NCBI GenBank assembly: GCA_027382625.1
Contig: JAJKFJ010021679.1
Location: 1-64,000 of the forward strand
DNA length: 64,000 bases
Reading direction: 5' to 3'
From: Tetmemena sp. SeJ-2015
Lineage: Eukaryota; Ciliophora; Spirotrichea; Sporadotrichida; Oxytrichidae
In this document: piece after piece, positions 1-11,400 of the stretch
Numbering within the stretch: position 1 is the first letter of the stretch
Layout: every line of letters begins with the position of its first letter
Notes under the pieces: model-generated
The model's input: the letters and a program-made list of their open reading frames with translations, nothing else
The model's database searches: none
What the model was told of the DNA's origin: nothing
Program-made: the position numbers and the translations under genes

Positions 1-349
1 TAAATAAATAAAATTTTAAAAAAAATTAATTTATAATAAAAGGAAATAAAAAATAAGCAAGGGAAATCGTTTTTAAAAGTAAGATAACACGTGAAAAAGA
101 AAATAGTATTTATTTCTTTGAAAGGAAAAAAATTTCACTGTTAAATAATCGAGGTTGCTTAAGTTTACTTTTTTCATCTCTAAAATAGATAATTATTTCC
201 ACTTAAATGTAGAAAATACAGAATAAATTTTTCATAATAAAAAATTAAATTTAGATAATTATAATGCCAGGTGCAACTATATAGCATGAAAGATAAATAA
301 ATGAGGTAATCCATTTTATTTTTACTGAAGTTACTACGAAGATTTTGAG

Positions 350-906
350 TCAGAGTAAAAATCTAGAAGGATTAGTGAATACATTTAGTTAAATTATGAA
401 GAAAAGATGCACATTTCTAATTTATTTTGTAGTTTTTTTTTAATAAAAAATTAAATTTAGGAGGTGATGCCTTCTCAAATAACGTAGAAAGAGGAAAAGC
501 CACGCACAGAAGAAAATGCTTATAGCTAGGATAATGATTACTGTAAGTACCTTTTCAAAAGGTTCAGAGATGTCAGTTCTACCCAAGGAGCTGTCAGGGT
601 TCTAATCTATCCAATCTGGATCAGCATCTGAAGATAGGAAGACTCCGCATTGCAAAATTATTATCTGTAACCATATCGAGCTCAAGTCTAGTATATTCAA
701 AGTCCTTGCAAGGAAAGGTCGAGCCTTCTTTGTTATGAAAAAGTTTCTAAAATTTTTAAATATACTTCTATAGCTTACATAAGATATATCATAGTGATTG
801 AAAAAGATTGAACAATTATATCATTTATAAAATTAATTTAGGTATTTTCAATGGGTCCTGACTGAGTAGACGCTGCAATTATAATTAGCAAAAGCAAGGT
901 TCTCAT
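350..906 (-). CDS. Small single-pass membrane protein, signal peptide plus C-terminal TM
   Basis: Read on the minus strand, a start at 906 opens MRTLLLLIIIAASTQSG, a good secretory signal peptide. After an AT-rich gap (about 745-835, probably an IES) coding resumes at about 740 with an acidic, D/S-rich stretch. It ends in a hydrophobic run (VLTVIIILAISIFFCAWLF) followed by a basic RYLRRHH, which fits a type I membrane protein with a short cytoplasmic tail. A frame change near 625 suggests another small IES or a base error. The 3' end is uncertain; the first in-frame TGA I can follow is near 350. The family is not recognised. The signal peptide and TM are seen directly; joining them into one gene is inference. 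Confidence 0.5.
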
Positions 907-1950
907 GTAGATAATTGCATCTGTAAAATATAGATTGCGCTTGTATCCTATAAAAAGTACCCCAAATCTTGCTTTTATAGAGTGAGTTTTAATCATCATT
1001 CTATTTTTCAACAGTAGGCAATGCACTATTGATAATTATTAATTGCTCTTTTAGTTTTTAAAAAATAAAATAGATATAGTACTTATAAATCTTACAAATA
1101 TGATTGAATCATAACTTATCTAATTCTTTTATTCTTATTTATAAAGAGTGAACGTTTTTGTTTTAAAATTATAATGACAGATTTTGCTTTATATGCATAA
1201 TTAGGTTTTTGGAATCAGATAATGTGTCATATTTCAATAATTATAAAGTAATTGCATACCAAAAATATAGTACAAAGTAAAAATATTAATATATGTTAAA
1301 TTTACAAAATTTAATTGAGGGAAGTGCAATCAACCAAAGTAGAATAGAAGGTAAGATATTTGAGCTGATGATTTTTAAGTGATCACTGCCAAAATAAGTG
1401 AAATCTAAATCAACTTAGAGTCTTCTTTCTTTTGCAATGGACTTAAAGTGGAACCAAGGCATTATAAAAATTGCTAATTATGGCATTAGGATATTTACAA
1501 TCGAAAGTATGGAGCATACAAGATAATTTATAGTCTGATTTCTTTTCAAAATTTTCATAGTTATCCATAGTAAGATAGGTATTCCCAAAAGTAAAACTGG
1601 AGTGATTGTAAATATTAATCACAAACATTAATAATTAATTTCTAAATATGAATTATAGCTTTTTTCTATATTTTAAAACTAATTAATTTTCTTGAGAAGA
1701 GAGATTATTTTATGAAAATAACATACATGTATTTTTTATTGAAGAATAACATACAGCTTCATAATTTAGAATATTTTTTTAATGATGATGTATATTTATT
1801 TTATAGAATTTATTAAGCTCTCTTTTAGAATGTTCTTTTTATTACTTCTCATAGTTGAATTTCTTTTTGAATTGTATATATGAAAGATAGTGATAATGTT
1901 TGGGTATCGTGAAAATATTTGAAATTGATGTTATTCCTTGCATTTTATAT
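907..1950. other. AT-rich interval without a confident gene
   Basis: Mostly AT-rich DNA. A minus-strand open stretch at 1443-1628 (N, Y and F rich) could be a fragment of an extracellular protein, but nothing next to it supports a gene. Confidence 0.4.
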
Positions 1951-1959
1951 TCTAGCTAC

Positions 1960-2390
1960 CTTTCGAGCAGAATGACTTCCTCTCACAGTGTTTTCCCCAT
2001 TCCTAGTTTCTAGAATTGAGTTGCGCGGTGGATTATTTGTTTGATCTCTTCTGACTTTTGCTGGTCTAATATGTTGTTGTTTGTATTCTACAATAGCTCT
2101 TCCCGGAGCTCCTTAAGGTCTATATATCCCGCTGAGCCCAGTTTAATGCTGAGATGTTTAGTTTGGTTCTGAGGATCGCGTCTCCAGATTCAAGCTTAGT
2201 CCTAATTGCCCTTTTCCTCGGCAGGGCTCGATTCATTTTTCTTGGTAGCTTTCCACATCTTTTGATTGTAATGCCTGCGTCTCGGCTTTTCATATGCCAC
2301 ATGTGTGCCTTATGCAGTTGTGATGCCCCGAACGGCGGTTCCGGCATGGATAGGTTAAGTTTGGTGGGTGCGTCGGCCCGTAAATTAAAT
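1960..2390 (-). CDS. Unrecognised coding fragment, basic then coiled-coil-like
   Basis: This island is clearly more GC-rich than its surroundings. On the minus strand 2120-2347 is open with many R and K residues (KLPRKMNRALPRKRAIRTKL). After a frame change near 2115, a charged helical stretch follows to about 1960 (DLKELREELL, then EEIKQIIHRATQF) and uses TAG as Gln. No start, end or family is recognised. It lies next to the first transposon copy and could be one of its ORFs or an unrelated MDS. The opposite-strand open frame at 2154-2414 is less protein-like. Confidence 0.3.
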
Positions 2391-2579
2391 TTTAAGTTTT
2401 TTATTAAATACTGAAATATTTATTTTAGAGATACATTTCAATATATCACCGTATTTTAAGATATCAATCATCTTTCCTAGCTATTATTATCATCTTTGCT
2501 TGGGAATTATTTTTTAAATTGCGTTTTTTCTCACAACGAATATTGTATTCAATAATCAATCATTTTGGAGGTTGTGGAT

Positions 2580-3240
2580 GTGACAAGGTTTGCGTGAATT
2601 ATGTATATGATTTTCCGAATCAGCTCTAAGTGTCGTCGAATTGACTGCACTTTACTCAATTGACTCAATGGGCTCATTTATATTTTAAAATTATCTAGGT
2701 AAGATATATTCTTGTTAAAGTTTAAGGTCATATAATTGTGTTTAGTAGAATTTTTTTTAGTTATTCTGATGGACGTTCAGAGCTTGCAGGTACCTTGGCT
2801 CAACTTTCTCAATTGTCTCAATTGTCTCAATTGGCTTCATTGTAACATAAATTAAATGCAAAGACCAAAAGAACTTTTCAAAAGATTAATTAATTCACAA
2901 AACTCAAAAAAAACTTTCTCAAATGTCTCAATTGACTCAACTGACTCATTTGACCACAGCTTTATTTCAAAGATGGACAATGACTATTTCAACTGATGGC
3001 AGCATCTGTCATCTAGCGGATGCTATAAAAGATAACTTTAAGTTAAATTTAAGGTATGATGATATAATCTATTAGCTATCTTCAGCTTTTTGAATGTACA
3101 ATCTATTCATCACTCATAATGATTTATCTCAGCCAAGTTGGCTGCAATTCATTCAAGCATTAAAAAAAGCAATCTTGCATTAAAATTCTCAGCTTTAAAT
3201 CTTGCAGACTCAATTAAGACTTGTTGAGAGAGTTAGCAAA
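2580..3240. repeat. Short degenerate repeats of CTCAATTGT/CTCAATTGA type
   Basis: Two clusters (about 2790-2840 and 2910-2960) contain runs of near-identical 9-10 bp units (TCTCAATTG, CTCAACTGA). They sit just upstream of the transposase and may be the degraded left terminal region of that element. No gene is seen here. Confidence 0.45.
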
Positions 3241-3250
3241 GCAAGCAGGC

Positions 3251-4261
3251 ATGGATGCCCCTGTTTACTTCAGCTACAAGCAGATATCTCAGCTCACGGG
3301 GATTAGGATGGCTGAAGTCAAAAAGATCTGCACCTGCTCTGTTATTTCTGCTCCTGCGGTAAGACATTCTGCAAAATGATAATCTCTTCCTCAAGAGGTC
3401 GAGGAGTTCATCATTTCGAGTGATACTCTCAAAACTTGGAGTGGGCTTACATTAATAGAGAGGTGTGTTATGGTTCATCGACGTTTTCCAGAACTCAAGC
3501 TCTCTCCGTCTCGCTTGAGATCTATTTACATTCGACACGGGATCAAGAGAAAAGCGATAGTAATTTAAAAGTTTCAGACGCCATTTCAGAGAGGAAGACT
3601 AGTCCAACTTGAGTAGGAGATGCTTTCAGCTATTCAATCATCTATACAGAAAGGTCGTCACCTCTTGTTTGTGGATGAAGTAATGTTTACAATATCAACG
3701 AGACTTCGATAAGAGTACAGCAATAGGAATCAGAATATCTGTGTGCAGGACAAGCATCAATCTCAATAGAGCTTTGCAGTAGTTTGTGGTATCTCGCCAT
3801 CAAAGGGCTTGGAGATTTTTTACATCTACTAAAACAGTCAATAGACACCAGATAAGTTCCTAGATCTTTATATCTAGGTGCAAGCGGAAATCTTTATTTG
3901 GGATAGAGAAAGTGGACTAGTGTACTAGCTAACCTCAGAGTTTCATCAGTAGCAAGCGAGTATGGAAGGCTTGTGTTAACGAATCTTAAGATTGATATGA
4001 TTTTACTCCGGTCCTTATTCACCTACAATTTATAACCCAATCGAAAACTACTTTTTCTCACTACTTAAGAACTAGTACAAACGCTTGAAGTTTAGATCTT
4101 CTCTCCGAAATGAGAGAATCAATCCTTAGCAACTAATCAAGGATTCGTTTGCAAACATCAAAGACGAGACAGTGAGAAATTTATGTGTGAATAAAATTAG
4201 GAAGAGATTGGCTTAAGTTATTAATGAATGTTAATTCATATGTTAAATCTCAACTCTTTGA
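3251..4261 (+). pseudogene. TBE/Tc1-mariner-type DDE transposase, copy 1 (in-frame TGA)
   Basis: The frame runs 336 codons from ATG 3251 to TGA 4259-4261, with many TAA/TAG codons read as Gln. It opens with a helix-turn-helix-like region (YFSYKQISQLTGIR). The first catalytic Asp lies in LLFVDEVMF (about residue 142) and the third catalytic position in YSPTIYNPIEN (Glu about residue 265), the usual DDE_3/Tc1-like spacing. The middle Asp region (IWDRESGLVY) is poorly conserved. A TGA at codon 41 and a short deletion relative to the copy at 31.5 kb show decay. Tc1/mariner transposases of this kind are known from the TBE elements of Oxytricha germline DNA; assignment to that family is inference. 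Confidence 0.75.
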
Positions 4262-4289
4262 AAGATTTTATGGAGATTCCTAATAGATT

Positions 4290-5165
4290 TGATTGTTCAT
4301 CTCTGCTCTCGCTATTGCCATTTCTCTATCATAACTGGTCAGTCCTTGTGTTGTGCTAGCTGGTGGTGCTCCATGCGAGTCCTCTGAACCTTCCTAAATT
4401 AGTGTTAACTTGGAGGGGTTAGGCTGTGTGTCTCCTTGCCTTAAAATATCTTGGCTTGATTGCTGTCAACAATTGGTAGAGTCCTGTTCCGATTTTCTCT
4501 AAAATAATATGTGGTAAATATAGAGTAGTGTAGTCTTACTGGAGATGAGAGGATGTCTTGTAACTATTTGATGGCCTCTCATCCGAGATGAGCAAGTAGT
4601 CTCCCTTCACAGAGCCGTCTGAAGCAACATTCCTTTTTTCTTGAGTAGTCTAAACTACATGAGCTAGGTACTCTGGCTGGAGAGTGTTGACCATGTTGAA
4701 GAAGTACTGGCGGTCGATCGGCTTGTGCTTCTCATCCATATCTGGAAAGAACTAGAGAAGCTCTCCATCATCCTTAATACCTTTGAAGATTGATCTGACA
4801 GAGAGTTCATCATACTTCGGCACCTTAGTCATTTTGACGTCGCTCATCTTCAGCAATCTCTTTTCTCCCTTGAGGATCTGCCTGAGGTAGTCTCGATTCA
4901 CTCCCTCGATTGGAGGCATGTAGTAGCCCACTAAAAATGATTAACTCAAATTAATCTCTTACATATTTCTGTGAAGTATTGGTAGAGTTCAATCGGCTTA
5001 GAAGTCTGAACCTGCCAACCTAAGGTCTTGAGCCTCTCCCCCACGCAACCATAAGTCTCGTCAGGTGCTATCCCTTTCTGATTTGCTCGGACTGGTGTCC
5101 TATGTTCTTTTGCTGGAAGTTCATCTTTGATTGCTGGGAAATGTCGGTTCCTGAGAGAGAGAAGA
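4290..5165 (-). CDS. Accessory ORF of the TBE-like transposon, copy 1
   Basis: On the minus strand an N-terminal block at about 5165-4965 (FPAIKDELPAKEHRTPV, then YGCVGERLKTLGWQVQT) is followed by an AT-rich gap and a second block from about 4930 (YYMPPIEGVNRDYLRQILKG). The second block continues through DIKDDGELLQFFPDMDEK-like acidic sequence to about 4680. The gap near 4935-4970 has no intron borders and looks like an IES or decay. A similar block (same SRFTPSI-like reverse reading) occurs at 33.36-33.42 kb next to transposase copy 2, so it belongs to the element. It may correspond to the small accessory ORF of TBE elements; its function is unknown. Confidence 0.5.
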
Positions 5166-5254
5166 ATTATTATTAATTAAGAAATTATATAGTTAATGCA
5201 TATGAGTGAGTGGGAATCACATCCCTGCTATTAATACTCAAACTAAGTAAATCA

Positions 5255-5405
5255 AAACTTAAAATGCTCTCACAAAAAATCACATGTGATTTTTCTGATC
5301 TGCCTTCAAATCGCTCTCCTTCATGCTGTTTTTGTGATTTTTCTGATCTGAAATGTGATTCTTCTGATGTGATTTCTGATCATTTTGTGAGTGAATCACA
5401 CTGCT
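5255..5405. repeat. Direct repeats around TGTGATTTTTCTGATCTG
   Basis: An 18 bp unit occurs exactly at 5285-5302 and 5333-5350, with shorter derivatives (TGTGATTCTTCTGATGTG) to about 5385. The surrounding 5165-5510 holds no gene I can support. Confidence 0.6.
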
Positions 5406-5516
5406 GTTTTTGGATAGTGATGTGCTGTGAGAGTTGAGTGATGCTGATTAAGTAAAAATAAAGTCTAATTAAATATTAATGTATTTTTTACATGTCTTCC
5501 TCATATATAATTTGAG

Positions 5517-5720
5517 ATCCCGATCTTCATCGCGCGGGCGGAAAGCCCGATCATCGACGAGAAGCCGGAGCTGCATTTCATGCGCTACGTCTTTCTCGTG
5601 CCCACGGCGACGGCGGCCGTCTTCATCTTCGGCGCAGTCGAGGTGGGCGGCCTCTCGCTCTTCCCGATCTATGGCACGTTCCAGAAAGAGATCGGACTCA
5701 ATACTGAGGCGCAAGAGTAG
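5517..5720 (+). other. GC-rich fragment resembling a bacterial MFS transporter
   Basis: About 200 bp of GC-rich DNA encode, on the plus strand, MRYVFLVPTATAAVFIFGAV followed by EVGGLSLFPIYGT. The hydrophobic helix and loop style match bacterial major-facilitator permeases. There are no TAA/TAG codons in it and codon third positions are mostly G/C, unlike everything around it. Immediately downstream the same frame continues in AT-rich DNA using TAG as Gln. It could be laterally acquired bacterial DNA, a chimeric assembly join, or coincidence. The MFS assignment rests on residue pattern only. Confidence 0.4.
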
Positions 5721-5739
5721 ATCAAGCGCATTACCAAAA

Positions 5740-8330
5740 ACTTCAAGCTCACATACAAGGAAGTCATGAAGCACTAGGCTCTCTTGAGAGTTCCACTATG
5801 TCAGTACGAGCCAGAGGAAATCTAAGACTATATAAGAGTTACTAGGTAAAAACTCGGCCGTCGATCCAATCAAGTAAAGGTAAACAAGTAAGAGAGAGAT
5901 GAGTTGCTCGACTTCTTGGATGAACTTTACCAGGAAGAGCAAAAATAAAAAGAAAGTATATCTATAGAAAAGAATGACAAAAACACAGATAGTAATGAAT
6001 ATGATGCAGTGTACTCCAAAGCTAAAGTTTCTTGGTTCATCTTGGAGAACTTCAGTACGCTAGATAAAGAGATAAAAATTCTCATTTAAAGGAAGATAAT
6101 CCAATCTTACGATCAAGATCCATCAATGTTTGCAACATGCTAGGAATAACAACTTAAAATTTAATAAGAGGAGTTCAACTAATTATTTAAGAGTCGAGAT
6201 GTAGAGAAGATCCAATCCTTGATCAAGACTTTCTCCACTGATCAAGTATTAAGAATACACTTCAATGCTTGCGATGCCTTTCCCAATCTAGAGCTTGAAG
6301 GTAGAACTCTTCACGAAACTCTCTATCCTCACCTTAACAAACTGAGCTCTCGCCTCACAGTACTACCCGAGAATGAAGGATCTTTGAAGGCGATGGTACT
6401 CTCCATCTTTAGATACCTAAAGGACAAGAAAGTTCCACTCTCCTACTAATTGATAGGAGTCCTTGTCCAGCATCATCCTTCAATCATAAAAAATTTTAGG
6501 TTCGATGAAACCAATCTATCTTCTTTCACTCAGCACTTGCTAAGTATAGGACTATCCAAGAAGCAAGCATCAATCATAACAGTGAATCCAACAAATTTTC
6601 TCTGGCCCCAGGAGCTGGATCAATTCTTACTTATTAAGGACAAAGAAATCAGAGAGAAGGTCATTACTCTATTTACTAAATGCAAGATAATTCAAGATCC
6701 AAATCAGATGATCCAAGACTACGTGAACTTGTTCTACCAAAAGGATAGCCTCTTCAATTTACTATTAGACAAGCAATAGATAAACCTCCCACTTGAAAGA
6801 CTCCTTGTTGTTCTTTAGCAAATGGTACCGATGGAGATGGAGGACATGCAATCAATCCTCTAAATGGATGACTCGATGTGGCTTTGAGAAATCACTAAGT
6901 AACAATCGAATAATTAATCAAGCCAAATTAAGAATCGCGAAAGTGCAGACTAAATTGAAAATGCTATGCACCAAATGATACTGCAATACAAGTGCGAAGA
7001 GAAAGTATCTGTTAAGTAGATGGAGGAAATTTCTAAAAAACTAGAAGAAGCATGCATGGAGTACAAGCACAATAAGTATCAAGCGATGGTCGCCGCTTGT
7101 CTACTCTCTTGCGAGAAAAGTCTCATCTAGTGTAACATGCCAACTGCCTCTGGGAAGACATGGATAATTGGCTTGATCTCGGAGTTTTGGAGATCAAAGG
7201 AGAAACAAGTCCTAATCCTAGTTCCAAATGATATTTTGAAGCAGCAAGCTCGCCGCCGCTCTTTTTGCTCTTCGGGATGAGCAGTTGCAATAACAATTCC
7301 TTGAGGGCAGTTCTTTGAGTTGCGAGAGCCGGTTGAGCTCGAAATTATGAATAATAGATGAGTTCGACCCCAAATAATAAAGCTAACCGCTTTCACGATA
7401 GTCTAACAAAGAGGAAGATTGGGGTGACGATCTGGGCGAGGGTTTTGTCATTCAAGCCACTTATACTCACAGCCTTATTATGTTTGTCTGCCTTTACTTG
7501 TGCGATCGTGCGCATGGCTTTCAACACAATTCCCTCAAGCGTATGATGGGTCCTTGTTGGTGGCAGCTGGGCCAGAAGTGAATTGTGACCTTCTAGAGTG
7601 AGATTGAATTACTATTTAGTGCGTTTAGACAAGACTAGGTCGGCGGAGGGTGACTGTGTTGCGCTTCTCAAATGCAAAAGAGGAGGTTAGAGCTGGTTAA
7701 ACAATCAGGCTTCAGAGGATAGCTTGGGAAACTTGATACTCGTCCAGTGAGTATTTCGCTTGATTGAGATGAAACTGATAGATGATTTAAGATATAGAAT
7801 GGCGGTCTGTCGGGAAGCCAGGTATAATTGTATATCATCTCATAGGAGGTAGTGATAACTATGGCCATTCTAGATGAGATCTGAGCTGTGGGAGGCGATG
7901 GTGATCTTGATGCCGGGATGCATCGACCAGACGGTGGCGGTCAGCCGCTGACACAAAGTTCCGGCAGGACGCCAAGGTCTTCATAGCATGCAATGTGGAG
8001 AGCGAGAGTCAGTACTTGCAGATGAGAGGGAGAAGCAGCCGCCAAGAGGGTTGCATCTAATCTGTTTTAAACTGCGATCTCTAAGTTGACTAAGCCTGTA
8101 AATCATTCAAGGAAGTGCAGAAGCTAGCTAATCGAGCAGATGCTAGAGCTGTGGAGCAGATCAAGCAGATTGTATACAGGAAGAGAAATATCGAAATCAT
8201 GTAATTAAAGCCTATATCCCAGGCTATTCTAATGAGGGGACAGGATCAGATCTGTGTAATAGACTTCGAAGGATCGATTGGTGGGAGAAGGACTACAACA
8301 ACTAAAAGGTAGCTGTTGAAAGCTTCTTGA
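5740..8330 (+). pseudogene. SF2-helicase-like ORF of the transposon, copy 1 (fragmented)
   Basis: A long plus-strand coding stretch has several frame shifts. The N-terminal 400 or so residues are helical and unrecognised (for example LSIGLSKKQASIITVNPTNF at about 6540-6600). A charged coil follows, then CNMPTASGKTWIIGLISEF at about 7133-7190, a Walker A box, with VLILVPNDILKQQ after it, as in motif Ia of DEAD/DEAH-like SF2 helicases. Farther on AILDEI (about 7864) and QICVIDFEGSIGGRRTTTT (about 8252-8300) resemble motifs II and V-VI. A paralogous N-terminal part lies at 35.3-35.6 kb beside transposase copy 2, so this ORF travels with the element. Catalytic competence is doubtful given the frame breaks. 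Confidence 0.5.
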
Positions 8331-8429
8331 TAATTTTCGGCTTGCTCAAACTCGACTGCCTTGTTGATATTAACTTTCGCTCTCTCGTAATTATGAGAAT
8401 GATTTAAAACTTAACTTTATAAGGGTTCT

Positions 8430-11400
8430 CTCGCGATGATAGCTTACATCTGCCATTGTCCTACTTCTGTTTTCTTTAATTATAAATCTATCTTGATCTC
8501 ATCATACTTCAATAATTGAACAGAATTCGTCCTCATGCACATCCAAACCAATAAATTGTTTGTAATACCCTTATTAAGATAAACTGGATCCATTTTGAAA
8601 GAGATAAGTCTAGAAATATTAAGATAAACTAATTTATCACTTGTTAATAAAGATAAATACAAATTGAGATGAAGAGCTATTATATCCTATGTGAATAATA
8701 TCTTTTATAAAATTAAGCCTTTGGCCATAAATTAGGAATACTAAATGAAATTGCCAAAAGCGTAAAGGTGCTTAATAAAACTTTGATGTAAGCGTTTTTC
8801 AGATCATGATGCTAATTATGTTCATCAAAATTATTTCTTACGATGAAAAACACTATAAAGAAGAAACCAACTAGTGAAATATTTCATTTTTTTAAAAAAT
8901 AAAAATTAATTTTGAAAAGAGAATTCTAAATCTTACGAGGACTTTATCTTCACATTAAAGGCATAAGCCTTAATAATTCTTAAAATATCCATGTAGGCAA
9001 TTAGAGCACAAAGTTCCATAATAGCCTTATTTGCACTCTCCAGTGGTAAAAGATTTAGGGCTGTTCACACCTTGACACGATTCGGGATTCGGGCATTTTT
9101 AGAAGTATGTAGACATATTATTATTCAAATAAATATTATCGTTTATTTATAGCAAAGCTTTGTTAAAAAAAATTAAATCTTTATCATTAATTATTTTTAA
9201 CAAAAATGATATCTTATTTAAGCCATCATATATTATACGTTCAGCCCCGATTTTTCACTACTGGCTAGAAGCCAGCTTGTCCATTAAGTAGCCACTATTT
9301 TAGTCTTTTTATTGAACTTTAGAGAAGTAGCTTCAAATCCATCCATTATTGGCATGTTGCAATCCATGAATTACCCTAAAATTGTGGGATTTAATAAAGT
9401 AAAATTACCCTTTTTTTAACATTTTTCTAGCAATACTCGGCCGACAAGGAGCGCTTACAGTACCAAGTTTTAACACAGATGGCAAGTGCTTCGTCCTCGT
9501 TCGTCCAGGCCTTACAGAAGGATACTGAAAAGATTTTGAAAATCGGGGCTGAACGTATAATAATATTTGAATTAATTTGGTATTCTATTATACTGAATCT
9601 CCAGTAGCCTGGCTTGGGACCAATTTGATCGCCACCTAAGCACACAGCTCCTTCTGGACATAGACTGCATGTTCCCACTGTTGTTTACTGCAAGAAGCTA
9701 TAAGTTCCAGGAGCGCATAATTCGCATTTACCAGAAAGATAATAATTATTTAATTACATTTTTAAAGATAATTTAGAAAATGATAAATTATTTTAATTAA
9801 TTTGCAAATATATCTTAAGGAATAGAACTATGTCTCATTTAAAATATTAATTAATCTAATTATAAATCGAAATTAAATGGACAAGAAGTCAAATTGTCAT
9901 AAAAAAGTTAGTTTTTATAGAACTTATAATATATCTTATTCATTTTTTATTTTCATATGATTTATTTGTGTCTATCTTAATATTTTATATGCACATATAT
10001 ATATTGAGAATCGATAAATATTTCAGAAATATATAATATTTTTAAAGCTGAGTGATTTTAGAACATATCATAAAACCTCAAAATTATAGTAGGTATCAAT
10101 TATAAAGAACTACAAACATGCTTATATTCTTAATGGTTTTACAAAAATTTATGAAATTTAAAAATGAAATTTTCCGAATTTAATAAAGAGTAAACTATTC
10201 TCCTACCTTGCATGGATTAAGTTCTATCAATAAATTAAGATCTAAGTTGTCGGATTGTATCTCTGACATCACATGGATGCTAGAAATTAATTTAATATTC
10301 TTTATATAAACACTAAAGATAAAATTTTGAATTTTTTTTGAATTGGATCTTGATGTTTATTAAATATATTTAATTTATGTTTTTAGAAGCCTTTTCAACA
10401 TCAATGGTGTCAAGTGTAAGGTAAATAGTATGATTTTGATCTGGCTTGGAGTAAAAAATGACATCTTGAATTGTAATTATTCCTTCTACTGAAACAAATT
10501 GACTGTTGCCCTCCACTATAGGTGGGAATTATTCTCCCTGCGAATCATGATTAATTTAAGAATGTTAATTTAAAATCTTACTTTAAATATTATTAACAGA
10601 GAGTGTTGCTCTGCTAAAGTTGTCCGAAGCTACAATTACATTAAATTTTTGATAAATTTAAATAACCCAATTTAATCATAGATATCAAGAATAGCTATTT
10701 TAATATCTGGAAGAGTAGCCCCGCTTCTGAAATTTCTCAAATAAAGTAGGTTATCTTTCAACTCTAGAAGATTAGTATCATGATTAGTTACTGATAGCTC
10801 CATCTTTTGTTATTGAACATTAAATATATAATAGATAACAAATTTAGGTTTATCTGAAATTATAGGGATTTTAATTGAAGTATAAAAAATAGATGAAATA
10901 AAAAAATAAAGAGGTTTTTTTATTTATAAAATTTCAATAACATTATCACTACTCTTTTCATAATTTTAGCTTTTTTCAATTATCTTTTTATCACTCTTAA
11001 AAATAATATATTTTGAGATAGAAATCTTAATCTAATGAGGAGATTTCTAGAATTTATTGGCCCATATTTTCAGAATGCCAAATCAAATATTATTATTTAT
11101 TTTTTTGATTATATTTGGCTAAGATTAATTAAATAAGTTATATTTCCTAACCATTTTATATTTAACTGAGAAAAATATGAGTTAAATTTTATATTTTTTG
11201 GTATTACAATAATAGGTAGCTATGTCATTTCCATATAAGCCTGCAGAATTATTGGAAAATATCGAATCAAAATTTCCTTAAAGTTTTATTTCATGAAGAT
11301 AATTCAAAGAAACTCCTCCATCTTCTTGATAAAGAGGTTCGACGCTATCCCAAAAAATGGCTCCTCCTTCCTTTGAAGCTTTGCAATTTATGAATCTATT

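Noticed and set aside
5479..5774. Open frames on both strands at 5.48-5.77 kb with R/S-rich or E/D-rich translations
   Set aside because: Both are shadows of the GC-rich MFS-like frame; their biased composition follows from reading it out of frame or in reverse.
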